From contig OX457027.1 in the NCBI GenBank assembly GCA_949752745.1, positions 19,052,603 through 19,116,602 of the forward strand: a DNA stretch of 64,000 bases, in the 5' to 3' direction. Positions 43,526-57,673 of this stretch are shown here, one piece after another. The DNA is from Protula sp. h YS-2021 (taxonomy: Eukaryota; Annelida; Polychaeta; Sabellida; Serpulidae). A program made the position numbers and the translations under genes. Position 1 is the stretch's first letter. Every line of letters starts with the position of its first letter. The notes under the pieces were generated by a model. The model searched no databases, was not told the origin of the DNA, and worked only from the letters and a program-made list of their open reading frames with translations.

Positions 43526-45689
43526 TTACATTTGAATCAAGGACAGAGAGTGTGTGACAGATTGTTTGATCAACATAACGAAGTGTTGAGTATGGAATCG
43601 TGATGTGATAATTGCCATTTTAACCTTCTAAATTGTTTTTGAGGTGCCGAATTGCATAGCAATAGAGTAGACGTAAAATCGAAAATTTGGCAGGTGAAAT
43701 GATTAATGCTGTGCTCTGATCATTGCTTGGAGTTCACGAATAGGCTTTGATAAGGATCTGATTGTTTTATCTGTTCCGGAAATTTCCGAAACTGTAGCTA
43801 CACCGGAAGCCGCCACCCCTCGGCTAGTAAAGAATGGAGCAACAGTAATCAATAATAGCAACTTTGAGGCTCTTTTAACACGTTGAGAAAAGTCAGTAAA
43901 TTGCAATTCGTTGTGTTTTAATAAAATGGCAATTTTCAGATATCAGAATGTGGTCGCACATGGTGTTGGTACTTTCCAAGCGTTACTGATTGCAATCAGT
44001 TCAATCCTTCAACAACAACAAAATTTATCTAGATTTAGACCTCCGCCAGTTTAACACCATTCCAATGTCGTTAGACTGCAGTTGATAACAGAATGTCTGT
44101 GTTGCTGTTAAAAATAGCGTTAAATCATCCTTGATCTGCTCATCACATATTTTTGTTAAAAAAAAACGAAAAGTTCATAATCCTTTTAAAAGTGTTATTT
44201 CAAGATTCCTTTTGGAAAAGTAGGTTCTACCTCAAAAAGTTTGAATATTTACAAGGTCATGTGACTTTCGGAACGAAGCTGTGATATATCCTTGAGGGCA
44301 TTTTGCAAATAAAAGGCAATAATAAATTCTATTATAATATATGTGTCAACGACACAAATATCTATGTTAATATATGGACCTTGGTGGCACACATTTTCGG
44401 ACAGTTGACAGGGGCTGACAACAGTCCTGCCGGAAATCTGTGTTATGAAGTGATTAGGTTAATTTCCGGGCAGAATTAGCTTAAAGAATGCTGATCAAAC
44501 AGTAAATAGCAATATAGGGATGGATCGTGCGGTGATGCTTTTTTTATTGGATTCGTATAGTGCAGACAAAACTTCTCATAAAAGACAACAAAAATTGCCA
44601 AAAGATGTCTCATTGTATAGATCCGAGATCTAAAAACAGTTGCCAGAGAAAGAAGGAAATGGACTCTCTTTCAAACTATGTGTAGATTTGCCAAACTGTT
44701 GTTTTTTTGTTTTTTTTTTGTTTTTTTTTTTTTTTTTGGTAACAAAACAGGAGTAGACTACAGTACTAAATTATGTATGTATTTTAATGGTTTTCGCTTA
44801 AGGTTGTACAGGCATCCAGTGATAATAAGCATTCCATAGTATGTAATGGCTGCATAATACACAGCCGTATGTATAACATATATTGGTTACATTTAGTTCA
44901 AATGTTATGGAATTTGTATTGTTATTTCCAAGTCCGAGTATTTTGGTTTATTTTAGCCATTGGGAACCTTTGTTCCGCTGTTGATTGTTTCTCTGTGTAA
45001 GTCGAATGACCCGCTTCTTAATTTATTTCACAATAGCTTGATCGTTAGCATTAGCGGTAATCTGACAAAAAGTGTAAACAAACATGTTGATAGTAACAAT
45101 AATAATCACGATTATCAAAGTTCTTCGTAAAATGTCACTAATTAAGCGCATTTTCCTCGATTGGAAAACTTTTAAATAACTCAATTACTCAAGCCTCTGA
45201 TAACTTCAAAAGAGTAATGGTAAAAGAGTAAAAACAAAGATTAACTAACTTCCTTGCTTAATCGCACAACGTTAAAGCATTTACATAACTCGATGAAATA
45301 CCATTTCACATTTACAGAAATGACAAAATAAACAAACAAGTATTCATAATAAACAATTATATATTATTATTTACCGAACTTCGGTGTTTCAATCCAAGAT
45401 CCTTAAGTAAACCAATTAAAAATGCTTAAGTACAATAATTAAAATTTCACACTTCTTCCTTCTACAAGTCGAGCCAAAAAGTGAAGAAAATATCGGGCAT
45501 AGGACTATACTACAAAAAATGTTGCTTATGTCTTCAAAAATACGACGAGTAAGTGCGGAAATACGTGCTCTTTTTGTGACCAAAACGGTGAATTTTGAAC
45601 ATTTTTGGGTGTGGTTTTCGTCGCTCAAGAATATAAGAGACACTACTGCAAGATAAGAAATCAGGAACAAATCTGGTGCGGCACATACC

Positions 45690-45726
<37 letters not shown>

Positions 45727-46974
45727 AAAACAAACAAACAAAACGAAAAAAAAAAGGCTTGAAAGGTAATGTTTCTCAATTGGATTTCGTGTCCCAACGG
45801 TAGATGTCAGCATCTGAAAGTCCGATTGAAGCATTACCATAGCAACTGATGGGCAGCTGGTCATGGGAAGACAGTGACGATACACGGACTACTTTTAAGT
45901 CAACAAAAAAAGTGGCAAATAGCCATCAATCGTGATAATACAAACCTACAGTTTCCAAGCTAACACCTAAACAAACGCGCACTGCACACAGTACAGTCTG
46001 AAATCCCTAAGCGAATATCTTAGGAAAACGTGTCTAATACAAGGGTAAAAATAATACCGAAAAAAAAAACGACTTTGCACTGTGATTCCCCGGGTGTATT
46101 GCAATTTGGCGGGAATTCGAGGTGGATTTTTTTTTCTGGAAATGGTGTATTTTTTTTGCGATTTTGACCGCCTTTAAGGGAACAGTTTTTTTTATAATAA
46201 TAAATTTCTGAGCTTCTGCAATACAGCAAGATTAAGGGTGGGTTCGCTTAAAATAGCCAAAATGTTAAGCAGAAGACTAATGGAGTAGTGTGTGAATGAC
46301 GTCATTCTCATGACGAAAACAAAGTTAAAATTTTACGTTGGAACACCATCAGTTAATTGATAACCATTTGAAAAAAGGCGTTACTTTGTACTTAAAAGTG
46401 TAAGTCTTCCTCTATGTCTCTTCGCACAAATTTCTTGAGGATTTAAGGAAATACCTGGTTATACAGATCAAGGGATAACACATGTGTGTACAGCTTGAAT
46501 TTGTGTGTTCTTTTACGAAATGACACCTAATCGCTAAACACTGTAGGTATGATTTGGAATTCCTTGTGAGAGTTAAGTTCCGCTATTATTGGCTGAAGTT
46601 TATATAATTTACATCCTATTGTTTATATGATATTTGAAAATTCATAATATAAGTACACATCCGGGCTACTCACCTGGTGATAGTGTTGTTTTCTTATACA
46701 GTACAGGTGTTTTTACGATAATATGTATGTGTAGGATTAAAAGATATGATGTCACGCTGTCGTGCTGTTCACGGAGCACAGATCTCCAAATGTGTACTAA
46801 ATGTACTCTAATGTCGATATTACTCATAAAGAGTACTCAGTAAATGAATTGATCCGGTAGTTTATGTGCTGATTAAACATATTAAACATATTATAGTTTA
46901 TTTCGTGTTTGCCATTACGCGTAGAAAGGAGTGCAGAAATTTATTAATTTGTAAAGTGTCATTTATAAGAGAAT
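43526..46974. other. Intergenic, no gene recognised
   Basis: This is AT-rich sequence with poly-T and poly-A tracts (44700-44740 and 45690-45755). ORFs on the minus strand at 45416-45885 are driven by the poly-A tract. I found no exon, RNA gene or element that I can name. Confidence 0.5.
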
Positions 46975-47165
46975 ATTTGTACTACAAATCATGAAATAAA
47001 AATAAAAGCACACTCTCGTTTGGACCGATCCGAACTCACCCCCCCCCTCTCCATTAGCCCTGCTCACTGTTCACACTCGCCTTTCAGGTTCGTGTCGCCA
47101 GTGATGTAGCCTGCGGGAGGGTTTCTCAGACCAGTCCACCCGGTCGTGTGGTTTTATCATTTTAT
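46975..47165 (+). repeat. Dispersed repeat family A, copy 3 of 3
   Basis: It opens 'aaatcatgaaataaaaat', followed by 'tcgtttggaccgat' and ends 'accagtccacccggtcgtgt'. It is the longest match to the copy at 7935-8110. It ends about 100 bp from the HAL stop codon. Confidence 0.65.
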
Positions 47166-47271
47166 GTTACACTCTTCTTATTTATATACTAACGCAATAG
47201 AAATATTACATCTGTTTCTCTGGAACTCATTGTCTTCTTAGTTTTTCAAGCAGACCTGCTTCAGTGTCAAA

Positions 47272-47424
47272 TTAGGACTCGCCTTGAGCCCCGCCTTCTG
47301 TTTTCCTGGGTTGACTAGCTGCCGCGCTCGAGCAATAGGCGCTGGCTGCCGGCAAAGTGTCGTCAGGTTCTTCCAGCTGTTGTGCGTGGTAGTTGTCCAT
47401 CATTGGCTCAACTGCTCGCCATAC
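47272..47424 (-). CDS. HAL: HAL exon: C-terminus and stop
   Basis: It begins 'VWRAVEPMMDNYHAQQLEEP', aligning with 'VWEVAAPYIEKY' of vertebrate HAL. A divergent, alanine/serine-rich tail follows ('LPAASAYCSSAAA'), then the TAA stop. The acceptor is TTCTAG, with 51 codons including the stop. The tail shares no obvious similarity with vertebrate C-termini, which are variable. Confidence 0.85.
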   Translation of the reverse strand, partial: VWRAVEPMMDNYHAQQLEEPDDTLPAASAYCSSAAASQPRKTEGGAQGES

Positions 47425-48214
47425 CTAGAACCATTAATGTTATGGTGATCAAAGGGTTCCTTTGAAAGTGTGAAGTCTGTCTTTTTTCTGTGGTTCCCAT
47501 GTGTTTCCCGCTCCCACTATTGTAACTGGTCAGTCAAGCGTGCTCTCTTGTTTAATACAAATTCCTGGACCACGTGCATCTCTGTGCCAGTTTTCTTTGA
47601 AGTGTGTTAAAGGAGGAGCTGTTTTGGGATTTTAAGGCCCGCATGGTCGGCAAATATGGAACTTTGTTTGATATTACCTCGTGTTACTGGTGAAATTATC
47701 CCGTGTAATTATTGAAGTGATTTCATGTACGAGTTTCGGGAGGTAAGTCTACCTTTGTGAGTTTGGTCATTGAATTTGTGTCAAGTTTATTCCTAAGAGT
47801 ATTTTTTTTTTTGTTATTGCATTGTACTTATAAATTGTTGTTTGTTTTACAGACAACCGCGTTTTCACTAAACGGGTGTTTTCCACTTTCGGCCTTTTAT
47901 TCCGTCACAATTAGGGCACGTGCATGCAAATTTCGGACTTTTTGAACTCTCCTGTCCCAAGCACTTTTTGTATCACCCGTCTCAAAACGCAAAATCTGTA
48001 CAAAACGCAAAATCTGTACAAAATATTGGCCAAATTTGGGAAGCACAAAATGCTGTTCTTCACCTGTAAATCCAGCCGGATTTTCCCCTCAAGCTGCCTG
48101 CATCAGGCTTGAATTTTTGTTTGACAGTTTGACCAAAATCGCCCCACAACATAACCACACAAAAACTGTAAAATTGCAACAACAAAAATCACAATCGTTC
48201 TTGATGCGCCTTCA

Positions 48215-48300
48215 CCAGTCACCTGACCACTTGCCTCGATCGCGCAATCGGTGAGGTGTCGAGGTCGTTGGTTCAAGCCCCGCTGAAGGCAGATTTTTTC
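48215..48300 (+). repeat. tRNA-derived SINE-like segment
   Basis: A tRNA-like order 'gcctcgatcgcgcaatcggt' (box-A-like) and 'ggttcaagcccc' (box-B-like) is spaced about 45 bp apart. Poor cloverleaf pairing argues against a functional tRNA gene. Confidence 0.45.
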
Positions 48301-48349
48301 ACTGTCTCCCTTTATCGGTTTCAGAGGCAATATTTATAGTTCTGCCTCC

Positions 48350-48415
48350 CATAAGCAGTGGTTTGCGTTGTCGTCTGTGAAGTTTTGAGTTCAAGCCCCG
48401 GTCAAGAATCAATTT
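48350..48415 (+). repeat. Second tRNA-like SINE segment
   Basis: 'gcagtggtttgcgttgtcgt' and 'gagttcaagccccggtc' again give box-A and box-B spacing. It lies about 50 bp after the first one and is possibly a dimeric SINE. Confidence 0.4.
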
Positions 48416-49158
48416 ATTTCATGTGTGCGTTTTGCTTGCCTGCTATATCATTAGTATTGCTGAAGGTGCGCAATAATACTTGCTAACTATTATATTATTG
48501 GAGTTGTATTGCTTTTTTTTGTTTATTTTTTGTTTATTTATTTATTTTTTTTTTGTCAATTCAGCAAAAAGTGACCAACTAAACTGATAACTTAAACAGA
48601 AACACAAAAGATGCTGAAGCTGCACAGATCCCGTTCGATTACTTTTAATAGTAGTGTTGTCCATGATCCCTTCCACCACATCTAAATTTTGTCATAATTC
48701 GTCGATTTCTCCTTTCACCTTTCTAATGTTTTCACTTTTACGTCTGGGCACGGATATTATTGTTTACACCAAATTTTCACCCTGATAAGCTGATACTATT
48801 CACCATGCCTCTGCGCAGTAACTATTAGAACGTAAAAATCGTTACTCGAGAGAAAAAGCAGATTTTTTTCGTGTATTATTGCTTTTCAAGTATCCACCTT
48901 TTTGGACACGCTTTTAATTATCAAAAATTATATATATTTAAGTGCGGTATTTTCCGTTGGTGGACCAGGAAGTAAACATTTGCGGCCTGTTCCATTTAAA
49001 GTGACACCTCCGAAACAAAACCATGGTATAGATACACATTTAACATTGTGTCATAAAATCATGTCATTTTCTACAAACTTGATCACTAATGAGTACTTCA
49101 GTTATCAATTTAAATAAGTTATTTTTTGTTGACTAGAGAAACAAAGTAGTGCACTGAC

Positions 49159-49228
49159 CTTTTCTTCCCTTAAAAGCTCCGCAACTGCTTCTATATCAGG
49201 CGACATGTACCTGTCTTTGTCCCATGGC
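49159..49228 (-). CDS. HAL: HAL exon: 'RPWDKDRYMSPDIEA'
   Basis: It completes an arginine codon split with the previous exon and reads 'PWDKDRYMSPDIEAVAELLR' then EEK. It matches 'RPWIKDRFMAPDIEAAHRLLLEQK' of vertebrates, allowing for divergence. The donor is AAG|GTCAGT. Confidence 0.95.
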
Positions 49229-49583
49229 CTAAAGCAGTGATTTGAAATTGAACTATTCAGTAAACTTTGACTTGGTGTATGGGTATCATTGTAGTTATGA
49301 TCGTTCATGTCCCTGGCATACTAGAATAACCACGACATTTGCATAAACCATGGTTTAGGGTACTGAAGCAGCAATTATGATTCTTACGTTCTGAATAACA
49401 ATTGTTACCTTTAAAGATGTTACTAGATATCCCACATAACGGAGGCGCCTTTTTCCCCACATTGCTACAGTTATTTCGGTGTCAAAAAAAAAAAACAACT
49501 CAAATTCACTTCGAAACGCGTTAATATTTTTTCTTTAAATCATATTGACACTAAAGAACAGATTATTAACTACAGCCACCTAC

Positions 49584-49692
49584 CGGACTACATTTCTCAC
49601 TAGTTTATATACTTCCTCTAATGGCTTTGTTGTAGTCAGTGGTCTCAAAAACTCAAGAGCCTGGCACGCTGCCAACAACTCTATGGCAATAA
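49584..49692 (-). CDS. HAL: HAL exon: '[17 protein letters not shown]'
   Basis: The 109-base exon reads '[20 protein letters not shown]', then '[14 protein letters not shown]'. This is highly similar to other HAL proteins. The donor is CG|GTAGGT and the acceptor TTCCAG. Confidence 0.96.
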
Positions 49693-49895
49693 CTGGAAAA
49701 AATATAACTACGTGCAGTTGTCATAACGGTAAATGCTGTACAGGTGCTTTATAAAACCGAATTCTGAACTGTTGTCGTTTTTATAACTAAAATAACTAAT
49801 TTTTTATAATTATTTTTTAGCACTTTTCAACTGGAACTTGGTAACAAAATACGTAGGTATTTAGAAACATCATTGGGAACAATTTGAACCGTTAC

Positions 49896-50030
49896 CATTT
49901 TCTACATTATTTACGACTTCTAAAGCCTTTCGGCTACTGAATCCTCCCATAGAAACATGGTCCTCGGTCCCCGCACTTGTTGATATGGAGTCCACAGACG
50001 ATGGATGACACAGGACCTTGTTCTCAGAAA
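49896..50030 (-). CDS. HAL: HAL exon: '[20 protein letters not shown]'
   Basis: The exon carries the conserved 'HPSSVDS.STSA..EDHVSMG' block. The glutamate of 'TEDHV' corresponds to catalytic Glu414 of bacterial HutH. Length 135, phase 1 to 1. Confidence 0.97.
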
Positions 50031-50221
50031 CTTCAAATAAAATAACTATGGCATTAGAGCAAGCGCCGAGAATTATCTAAATATTTGGCTTCCTATGGTA
50101 ATGCTTCTGAGATATGTTTAGTAATCTTTGGGAAACACGGTAATACCGCACTGATTTTTAAGGTATGGAATGACATTTTCAAGTCGCTTTTTAAACATAG
50201 ATGCACAAGCAGTATACACAC

Positions 50222-50387
50222 CCAGAGCAGCTGCTGTGCAGTGTGCCATAATAAAGCCGGAGTTCAAACCACCGTTTTTCGTTAAGAATGCTGGTAATTC
50301 ACTGTATGCCGGGTTCACTAAACGCTCTATTCTTCTTTCGCTCATACTGGCAACTTCGTGAATTCCAATCGCTAAATAATCACATGC
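50222..50387 (-). CDS. HAL: HAL exon: '[11 protein letters not shown]...GLNSGF'
   Basis: The exon reads '[20 protein letters not shown]', then '[15 protein letters not shown]' and '[17 protein letters not shown]'. The final stretch has FIMAHC where most HALs have FMIAHC, a conservative swap. The donor is GG|GTGTGT. Confidence 0.97.
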
Positions 50388-50616
50388 CTGTTGAACATAT
50401 TGAAGGTTCATCATGCGATATTAGAACTTACCTTTTCTATGACTTATGTACGTACAGAAAAATAAAAGGTTTTCACAATAGAAATGTAACACGAAGCTTA
50501 CTCTGCATCTCAAGAAAAATTAATATTTCCGTTTCAAACGATATTTGACAAACTTGAAGCATAACATGCACATCCACTTGGCATTTGGGTAATTAAAGCA
50601 TTTTGAGACATATTAC

Positions 50617-50682
50617 CTTTGCTGGATACTCTCCGTGAAAATTTCCACCAGAAATTATTTCTTCTTTATCACAAAACACTAT
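50617..50682 (-). CDS. HAL: HAL exon: 'SGGNFHGEYPAK'
   Basis: This 22-codon exon ends in 'ISGGNFHGEYPAK'. The phenylalanine corresponds to Phe329 of bacterial HutH. The acceptor is AATTTAG and the donor AAG|GTAATA. Confidence 0.96.
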
Positions 50683-51233
50683 CTAAATTTGGCTGTCAAG
50701 GTAAATTTTCACTACTGTTATAATTGTAATATTCTGATAGTGGTAAGAAAAGATAAAAGATCACCAGGGTTTCTGCTTCTGTGCTTTTCTTTCTCTTTTT
50801 TTTCTAATAGCAATATGGAATCCGTTCACAGTAGTTAGTATTATATTTATTTCAATCGATTCCATAGCACCTGCATTGTGAACTAGCTCAAACCCAACAA
50901 AACAGGAAATATACACAATAAGGTTATAAACATAGCTGCTAAGACTTAATTTGAAGATTCTGACTGCAAAAGATAAGCGTAAAAGTATGACATTGTGCCT
51001 TGTACATCAGGATCATTTCACTCTAAATGTAAAATCGATATAAAACAGCACAGCTCATCGGATTTATTCATAAGGTACAATGAAAAGGCAAAGGTATATG
51101 AAGCTAGTGACTAGTTTGTTTCCATTAGTGCTCCTGCCTGTTAGTTCCATGAAAATTCGAGGCGATTATTCATGCGATTGGTTTCTTTATCATGTAATTC
51201 ATCTTAATTTTCCTATTGAGAGGATTAGGATAC

Positions 51234-51314
51234 AGGATTGTCCGTTGCGCTGTTCATTTCCACTCTCAAAATCCCCCGCACAAAGTCAATTGTATCATGC
51301 ACTATACCATGGAC
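51234..51314 (-). CDS. HAL: HAL exon: 'VHGIVHDTIDFV...SATDNP'
   Basis: This 27-codon exon in phase 0-0 ends in 'EMNSATDNP'. It aligns with 'VHGVVNDTI.F...I...ELNSATDNP'. The donor is CCT|GTATCC and the acceptor TTATAG. Confidence 0.96.
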
Positions 51315-51582
51315 CTATAAAATAAACATCGTTGGATAATACTTCATTTATTTAATTATACATCGTGAATTCTGTCTGTATAACTGTCCCATTTATTGAA
51401 ACCTTTCGGTTATTGGAGTTCTAAACATCTGCTGCAGAGTTTTTGGTCGTACAATAAACTTTATTTCTTTGAAGGCCTTAAAAGGGTTAGTGTTGAATTG
51501 TTATACTTGCAGAAGTTGTGCAGCTGGAATTTACGAAACAATTTTAAGACCCGATTTGTTGTGAGGATGAAATTAGGTCAAC

Positions 51583-51641
51583 CTGTGGGCAGCAGCGAAG
51601 TGTGTAGGCATCTTGAACTTTGTTACAGAACCTGTGACTCT
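51583..51641 (-). CDS. HAL: HAL exon: 'KVQDAYTLRCCPQ'
   Basis: The exon reads 'SHRFCNKVQDAYTLRCCPQ'. It carries the Gln, Tyr and Arg corresponding to Gln277, Tyr280 and Arg283 of HutH. Only 59 bases long, it was found by reading for the family motif between phase-fixed neighbours. The donor is CAG|GTTGAC. Confidence 0.96.
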
Positions 51642-52271
51642 CTGAAAAATACACAGTTATTCTTCATGTAGCTAGTCTTATAAATATTCAGTTTTTCTCA
51701 TTTTATCCTTCTTGCACCTGTAATACAAACAAAACCTAACGTAATATTTTATACTCCATCAGTAATCTCGCAACAGCAGAAATCGGAATCAATATTAAGG
51801 AACCAGTAAGCAGCAGTCGAAGAACAATATAACGTGTGAAAATCATTGCAGAGCTAACATTTAACTTTAAAATCAGTCTGTAATATTATGAATGGATTGG
51901 AAACAAAGCCTTGTAAATTTTTGTTTCTTGATGTCATATCTCCTGTATTTGATCACGTACAAGCTAACATATCAGAACATTAGAATGCGAGAAATATGAT
52001 TGATTTATAATGAAGATTGTATATATACTTGTTCGTTTTCGTGTAATGTTTAATGTGTAATGCTTTATCTGTGTGCAACAATTGAAAACAATACAAGAAA
52101 AGTAAAATTGTAACGAGTAGGCATCAAATTTATATAAGACGTTACCAAGTCAGAGATAACTATGCTCAATCACATATCTAGATACTATGAGGAGTAAACC
52201 CTCTCGTATATCAAATATATTTTCAAGACATAGAATAAAATTAAATACATCCCACTATTAGTGTACAATAC

Positions 52272-52367
52272 CTGCAATTTCAGAAGGGTAAATTTTGGAA
52301 TTCAAGACGGATCTTAGGCGTTTTGCCACCCCAGATTGACCTTTGTGAGGCCTCAGTTTATGAATAT
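52272..52367 (-). CDS. HAL: HAL exon: 'DIHKLRPHKGQ'
   Basis: It reads 'IHKLRPHKGQSGVAKRLRS' and 'YPSEIA', aligning with 'DIHALRPHRGQ..VA.RFRSLL....HPSEIA'. Length 96, phase 1 to 1. Confidence 0.96.
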
Positions 52368-52658
52368 CTACAATATAAATACATCAGAACACACCTTACA
52401 AGAAATAATGAAATATAACATAACACAGTACATGAGAAAAAGTACTTTGTAGATTAACACACGTAGAGGTTTTCGTTTTTGAAGCAATAAGTGACCTAGG
52501 CACTTTGATCTCAGAAAGAATAGGTTAAACGATAACAGATATGTTTTGGGCTGAAAAAGAATAGTGTAGTAATTTACGCTCAGGGCCTTTTGAACAATAT
52601 TCTTTATTTTTATATTCCGAATTTTTCGGATCTTTGGTACAATCAACCTTTTACATAC

Positions 52659-52754
52659 CTGTAATAAACGCTTTGGTTGTACCTTTCAGTACTTCTAGAG
52701 TCATAGCAGCTACAATGTCCGCCTGTTTAGCAATGGCGTTGGCTCTTTCAACAG
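52659..52754 (-). CDS. HAL: HAL exon: 'AKQADIVAAMTLEVLKGTT'
   Basis: The 96-base exon is strongly similar to 'ARQADIVAALTLEVLKGTTKAF'. The acceptor is TTATAG and the donor is ACAG|GTATGT. Confidence 0.97.
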
Positions 52755-53840
52755 CTATAAATTCATAATGCAATCATGTAAAATTTACATTGACTTCTAA
52801 CTATCGACCTCAACTTGATGCTTAACAGTTCCAAGACCTCAACGAATTCCATTCAATGGTGTAGAGGCCTAGGGATGGGTCGTTCATTTGTAGTACCTCT
52901 GGACAAATCTATATACGCACCAACATTGCTCAGACTAATATTCTTGATATGTTATCGAAAACATTTATTAATAATTTGCTCGATATTATACGTTTCAGTG
53001 GTAAAACCTAACTTTAATAGCAAACGTACACAGGCCAAATGCATCATGAAATACAAGAATCAAGGCATTCCTAACACCCCAAAAATGCATCACAAAATGT
53101 TCAATGTATTTCAGTATTAATTTTTAAAGACTTTACAGAACATCTCATGCGATTAATATGCGTTATTCTTCTGACAATTTGAGAATGAACATGAATATGA
53201 AACTGACAATGTGTGAATATGAATATCTGACACCTTACGATTCTAATATATTTAGCAGGACGACGTGGAGTTTTGTTCACCCGAGGGGTGAAACGCTACA
53301 TGGGGCAAAGCCGAGCTTAAAATTGACGACGTTGCGCCGTGTAATTAGCTTTCTTCATAATCTTGAGTGTACTAAAACGCCGCAAGAAAATACTCTCTGT
53401 TCCATTTCTGCGTTGTAAATAATGCTTGGGACCTGTAAACCGGGCATATTTAAGCTATATTTAGCAATATCGCACATTTTTCTAAACCGTTATATTGACA
53501 TAACCCGTAACTTTCGACTCAATTTGCAACAGAAAAAACATGAGATACCAGTTAATTTTGTCAACTGTGTCACAGTCAGATTTATGAATCACCTCTCGGC
53601 CAATCAAAAAGGGTTGTTTTATTTTTTACAAATGGAAAAATATCTAGGTGTACTCTTTAAGAGTTAATGATTATTTTCAATGTATGGCGTGACGTCGCGT
53701 CTTTGATAAAACATTTAAAATGCAAACATGTAATCATTAGGCATTGCATAGATATCTTAGATATCGATAAGAATAGAAAAAATGTGATGTGTTCTATATC
53801 TTCTTTTAAAAACATTAGTAAATGATTCATATACACAAAC

Positions 53841-53892
53841 CTTCCACACCGAGTGCAGTCATAAGCTGTGTGCCGTTGATCAGAGCTACGCC
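53841..53892 (-). CDS. HAL: HAL exon: 'GVALINGTQLMTALG'
   Basis: This 52-base exon's asparagine in 'LINGTQ' corresponds to Asn195 of HutH. The acceptor is TTTTAG and the donor is GAAG|GTTTGT. Confidence 0.96.
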
Positions 53893-54548
53893 CTAAAATA
53901 AAATCACAAACTGTAACAGACACTAGTTTCGCCTAATGGGAATAAAAATTTAATCCGAAGGCACTAGATTCTACCAGATTATAACTAAACCGCTGTCTGG
54001 TTGCATCCTTTGTACCAATTCTTGCAGCAAAACTTTAGACGCTTAGCCCCTAAATTTAATCTTGCTTCAAGCATAATGGGCCGAAGGAACATTTAAGTCT
54101 GTGCGATATATTGAACAATATAATTAAATACCCGAAAACTTAAGGGAAAGTATTATGAAGGCAAAATACCTATATATGAAAAAAAAAGAAAAAAAGGTTT
54201 TTTTCATGATGCCCCTCATACAGCAAGTGCACCTTAACAAATAACGTCCTTAGATGCTATAAGCAAATTGCGATAAGTAAAGATTCTAATTTTGTTTTGT
54301 TTAAAAACAACAATCTATAATTGATAAAGCCCCAACTACGTATCAAACAGAAGTTGGTAGTGCAGTAAAACACCTACATTTTTATTCATTTAAAGGTGAC
54401 CTGTAGCAGAGAGTAGAGGGTAAAAAGGATTATTTCACGTAAATATTTGTCATTTTATATACATTAAAGTTTAACAACTATTCTGATGGCTTGGCAAAAG
54501 TGTTACATGTGTAATTGATAAGAGCATTTTAGAGAGCATAGACTTTTA

Positions 54549-54657
<109 letters not shown>

Positions 54658-55085
54658 GTACCTCCAGCAATACGGGAACCATTTTTGCTAAAATAAACCA
54701 GTATTAGGGAGACTAAAAATTTAGCGAGACCAAAAGTAGATCCCCTTAATTCTTAGCGTGCTCAAATGTTATGAAACTACAATGCAAACAAAAAAGCGAC
54801 TGATTCCATAGCATAGTAAATATAATGTATTTTGTTTTAAATTAAATTTCTGTGTTGTCACTTGATAACAAACTTTTAATTTTTTATTTAAGATCCGCTA
54901 TATATTATGCATTAAAATTTATAACAACCAGTATTTTGTTCTTAAATGTTCAAGACATTTACACATAGTTTAGCACGAGATTGAAGAAAAAGATAATTTA
55001 GCACCGTAAACAGGCCTTTTTTCTAAAAAAAAGAATGGTCTCCCTAAGTGCTATATACAAGGCATGGTCCCCCTATGACTGGTTT

Positions 55086-56675
<1,590 letters not shown>

Positions 56676-56676
56676 C

Positions 56677-56724
56677 CTCCTTGGGTCCAAGTTTTATTGG
56701 CTCAAGACCATGTGATTCCAACAC
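56677..56724 (-). CDS. HAL: HAL exon: '[16 protein letters not shown]'
   Basis: This 16-codon exon matches 'VL.AHGL.PI.L.PKEGLALINGTQ' when joined to the next exon. The donor is GAG|GTAATA and the acceptor TTAATAG. Confidence 0.95.
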
Positions 56725-57057
56725 CTATTAATAAAAACCAACGCGTATTAGCTGTAAAAAATGAAAAAGGACTTATCCATAGGTATTCTCTTAATCAAAG
56801 CTTCTGACGACTTTCGAAAACACCGCGCCTTATCCACAAAAATTTTTTATGATTCAAAGAGAATTTATATCTGAGCTCACATATTATGTTAGTTATGTTA
56901 GCTAATAATATGTTTGTGCTACTCATATTTATAGACACTGAAACATCGAATTCATGCAAATAAGTATCTGTCAGAAAGCTTTTTAAATGAACTTTTCTTT
57001 ACATACATACATACATACTTAAATAGTTTCACTTGATGAGTAAAACCTGATCCTCAC

Positions 57058-57197
57058 ATGTCTTGCTTCACCCCATCCAATTTCTGGGCACCACATTTTT
57101 CCTTCTCCCATCATTCCTAAAGCCAAATGCGCTAAGGGTGCCAAATCTCCACTTGCGCCAACAGTTCCCTTTTCGGGCACCCAAGATAAACAAGAAG
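57058..57197 (-). CDS. HAL: HAL exon with MIO-forming Ala-Ser-Gly
   Basis: The exon reads '[20 protein letters not shown]', then '[15 protein letters not shown]' and 'GWGEARH'. The ASG triad cyclises to the methylidene-imidazolone prosthetic group in this enzyme family, and the [12 protein letters not shown] signature is intact. Confidence 0.98.
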
Positions 57198-57259
57198 CTA
57201 AAAGAAAATAGAAGCTTCCTGAGAATGACTAGCAATCAATAGGCATTACAAAATTAAAA

Positions 57260-57261
<2 letters not shown>

Positions 57262-57350
<89 letters not shown>
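57262..57350. repeat. (AT)n microsatellite
   Basis: About 89 bases of AT in the short HAL intron between 57197 and 57510. It makes up more than a quarter of that intron. Confidence 0.97.
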
Positions 57351-57353
<3 letters not shown>

Positions 57354-57509
57354 AAAACAAAAGCATCGGCAAAAATGATCTGGAAGAATGTGCAAACATG
57401 TTCCTTGAAGTCAGATATGTCATCCATAAATAGTAATGTTGCAGAAGTTCACAAAACCAATGTTACATTTTTTTAATAACTAGAATTAAAACCACATTTC
57501 TATGAATAC

Positions 57510-57673
57510 CATTGAAAGCGTCGACATATTGTTCTAAGACCCTGAGAGATATGCCACTATATCCCTTTGAAAGCACGTTGATTCGCAACGCCATTAGTCG
57601 CCGAGTGCGCTCTTGGCTCAATGGCTGCCCCAGGCCAGCAGCATGTGACGTTATTATATTTGTTTGTAGTGCT
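57510..57673 (-). CDS. HAL: HAL exon: 'TSHAAGLGQPL...KGYSGIS'
   Basis: The exon reads 'ALQTNIITSHAAGLGQPLSQ', then 'RTRRLMALRINVLSKGYSG' and 'LEQYVDAFN'. The histidine of 'SHAAG' corresponds to His83 of HutH. 164 bases, and the phase agrees with both neighbours. Confidence 0.97.

Larger units (their letters stand above)
47425..49158. other. HAL last intron
   Basis: This 1.7 kb intron holds two tRNA-like SINE heads (48215-48300 and 48350-48415) and poly-T tracts. No exon is seen. Confidence 0.7.

Noticed and set aside
45416..45885. Hydrophobic minus-strand ORFs (FFFFF-rich) resembling membrane proteins
   Set aside because: The phenylalanine runs come from a poly-A tract read on the other strand; flanking residues match nothing I know.
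53158..53418. 86-codon plus-strand ORF with a more GC-rich middle
   Set aside because: It lies in a HAL intron on the opposite strand with no family similarity. The GC-rich part may be a repeat, but I could not find a second copy.
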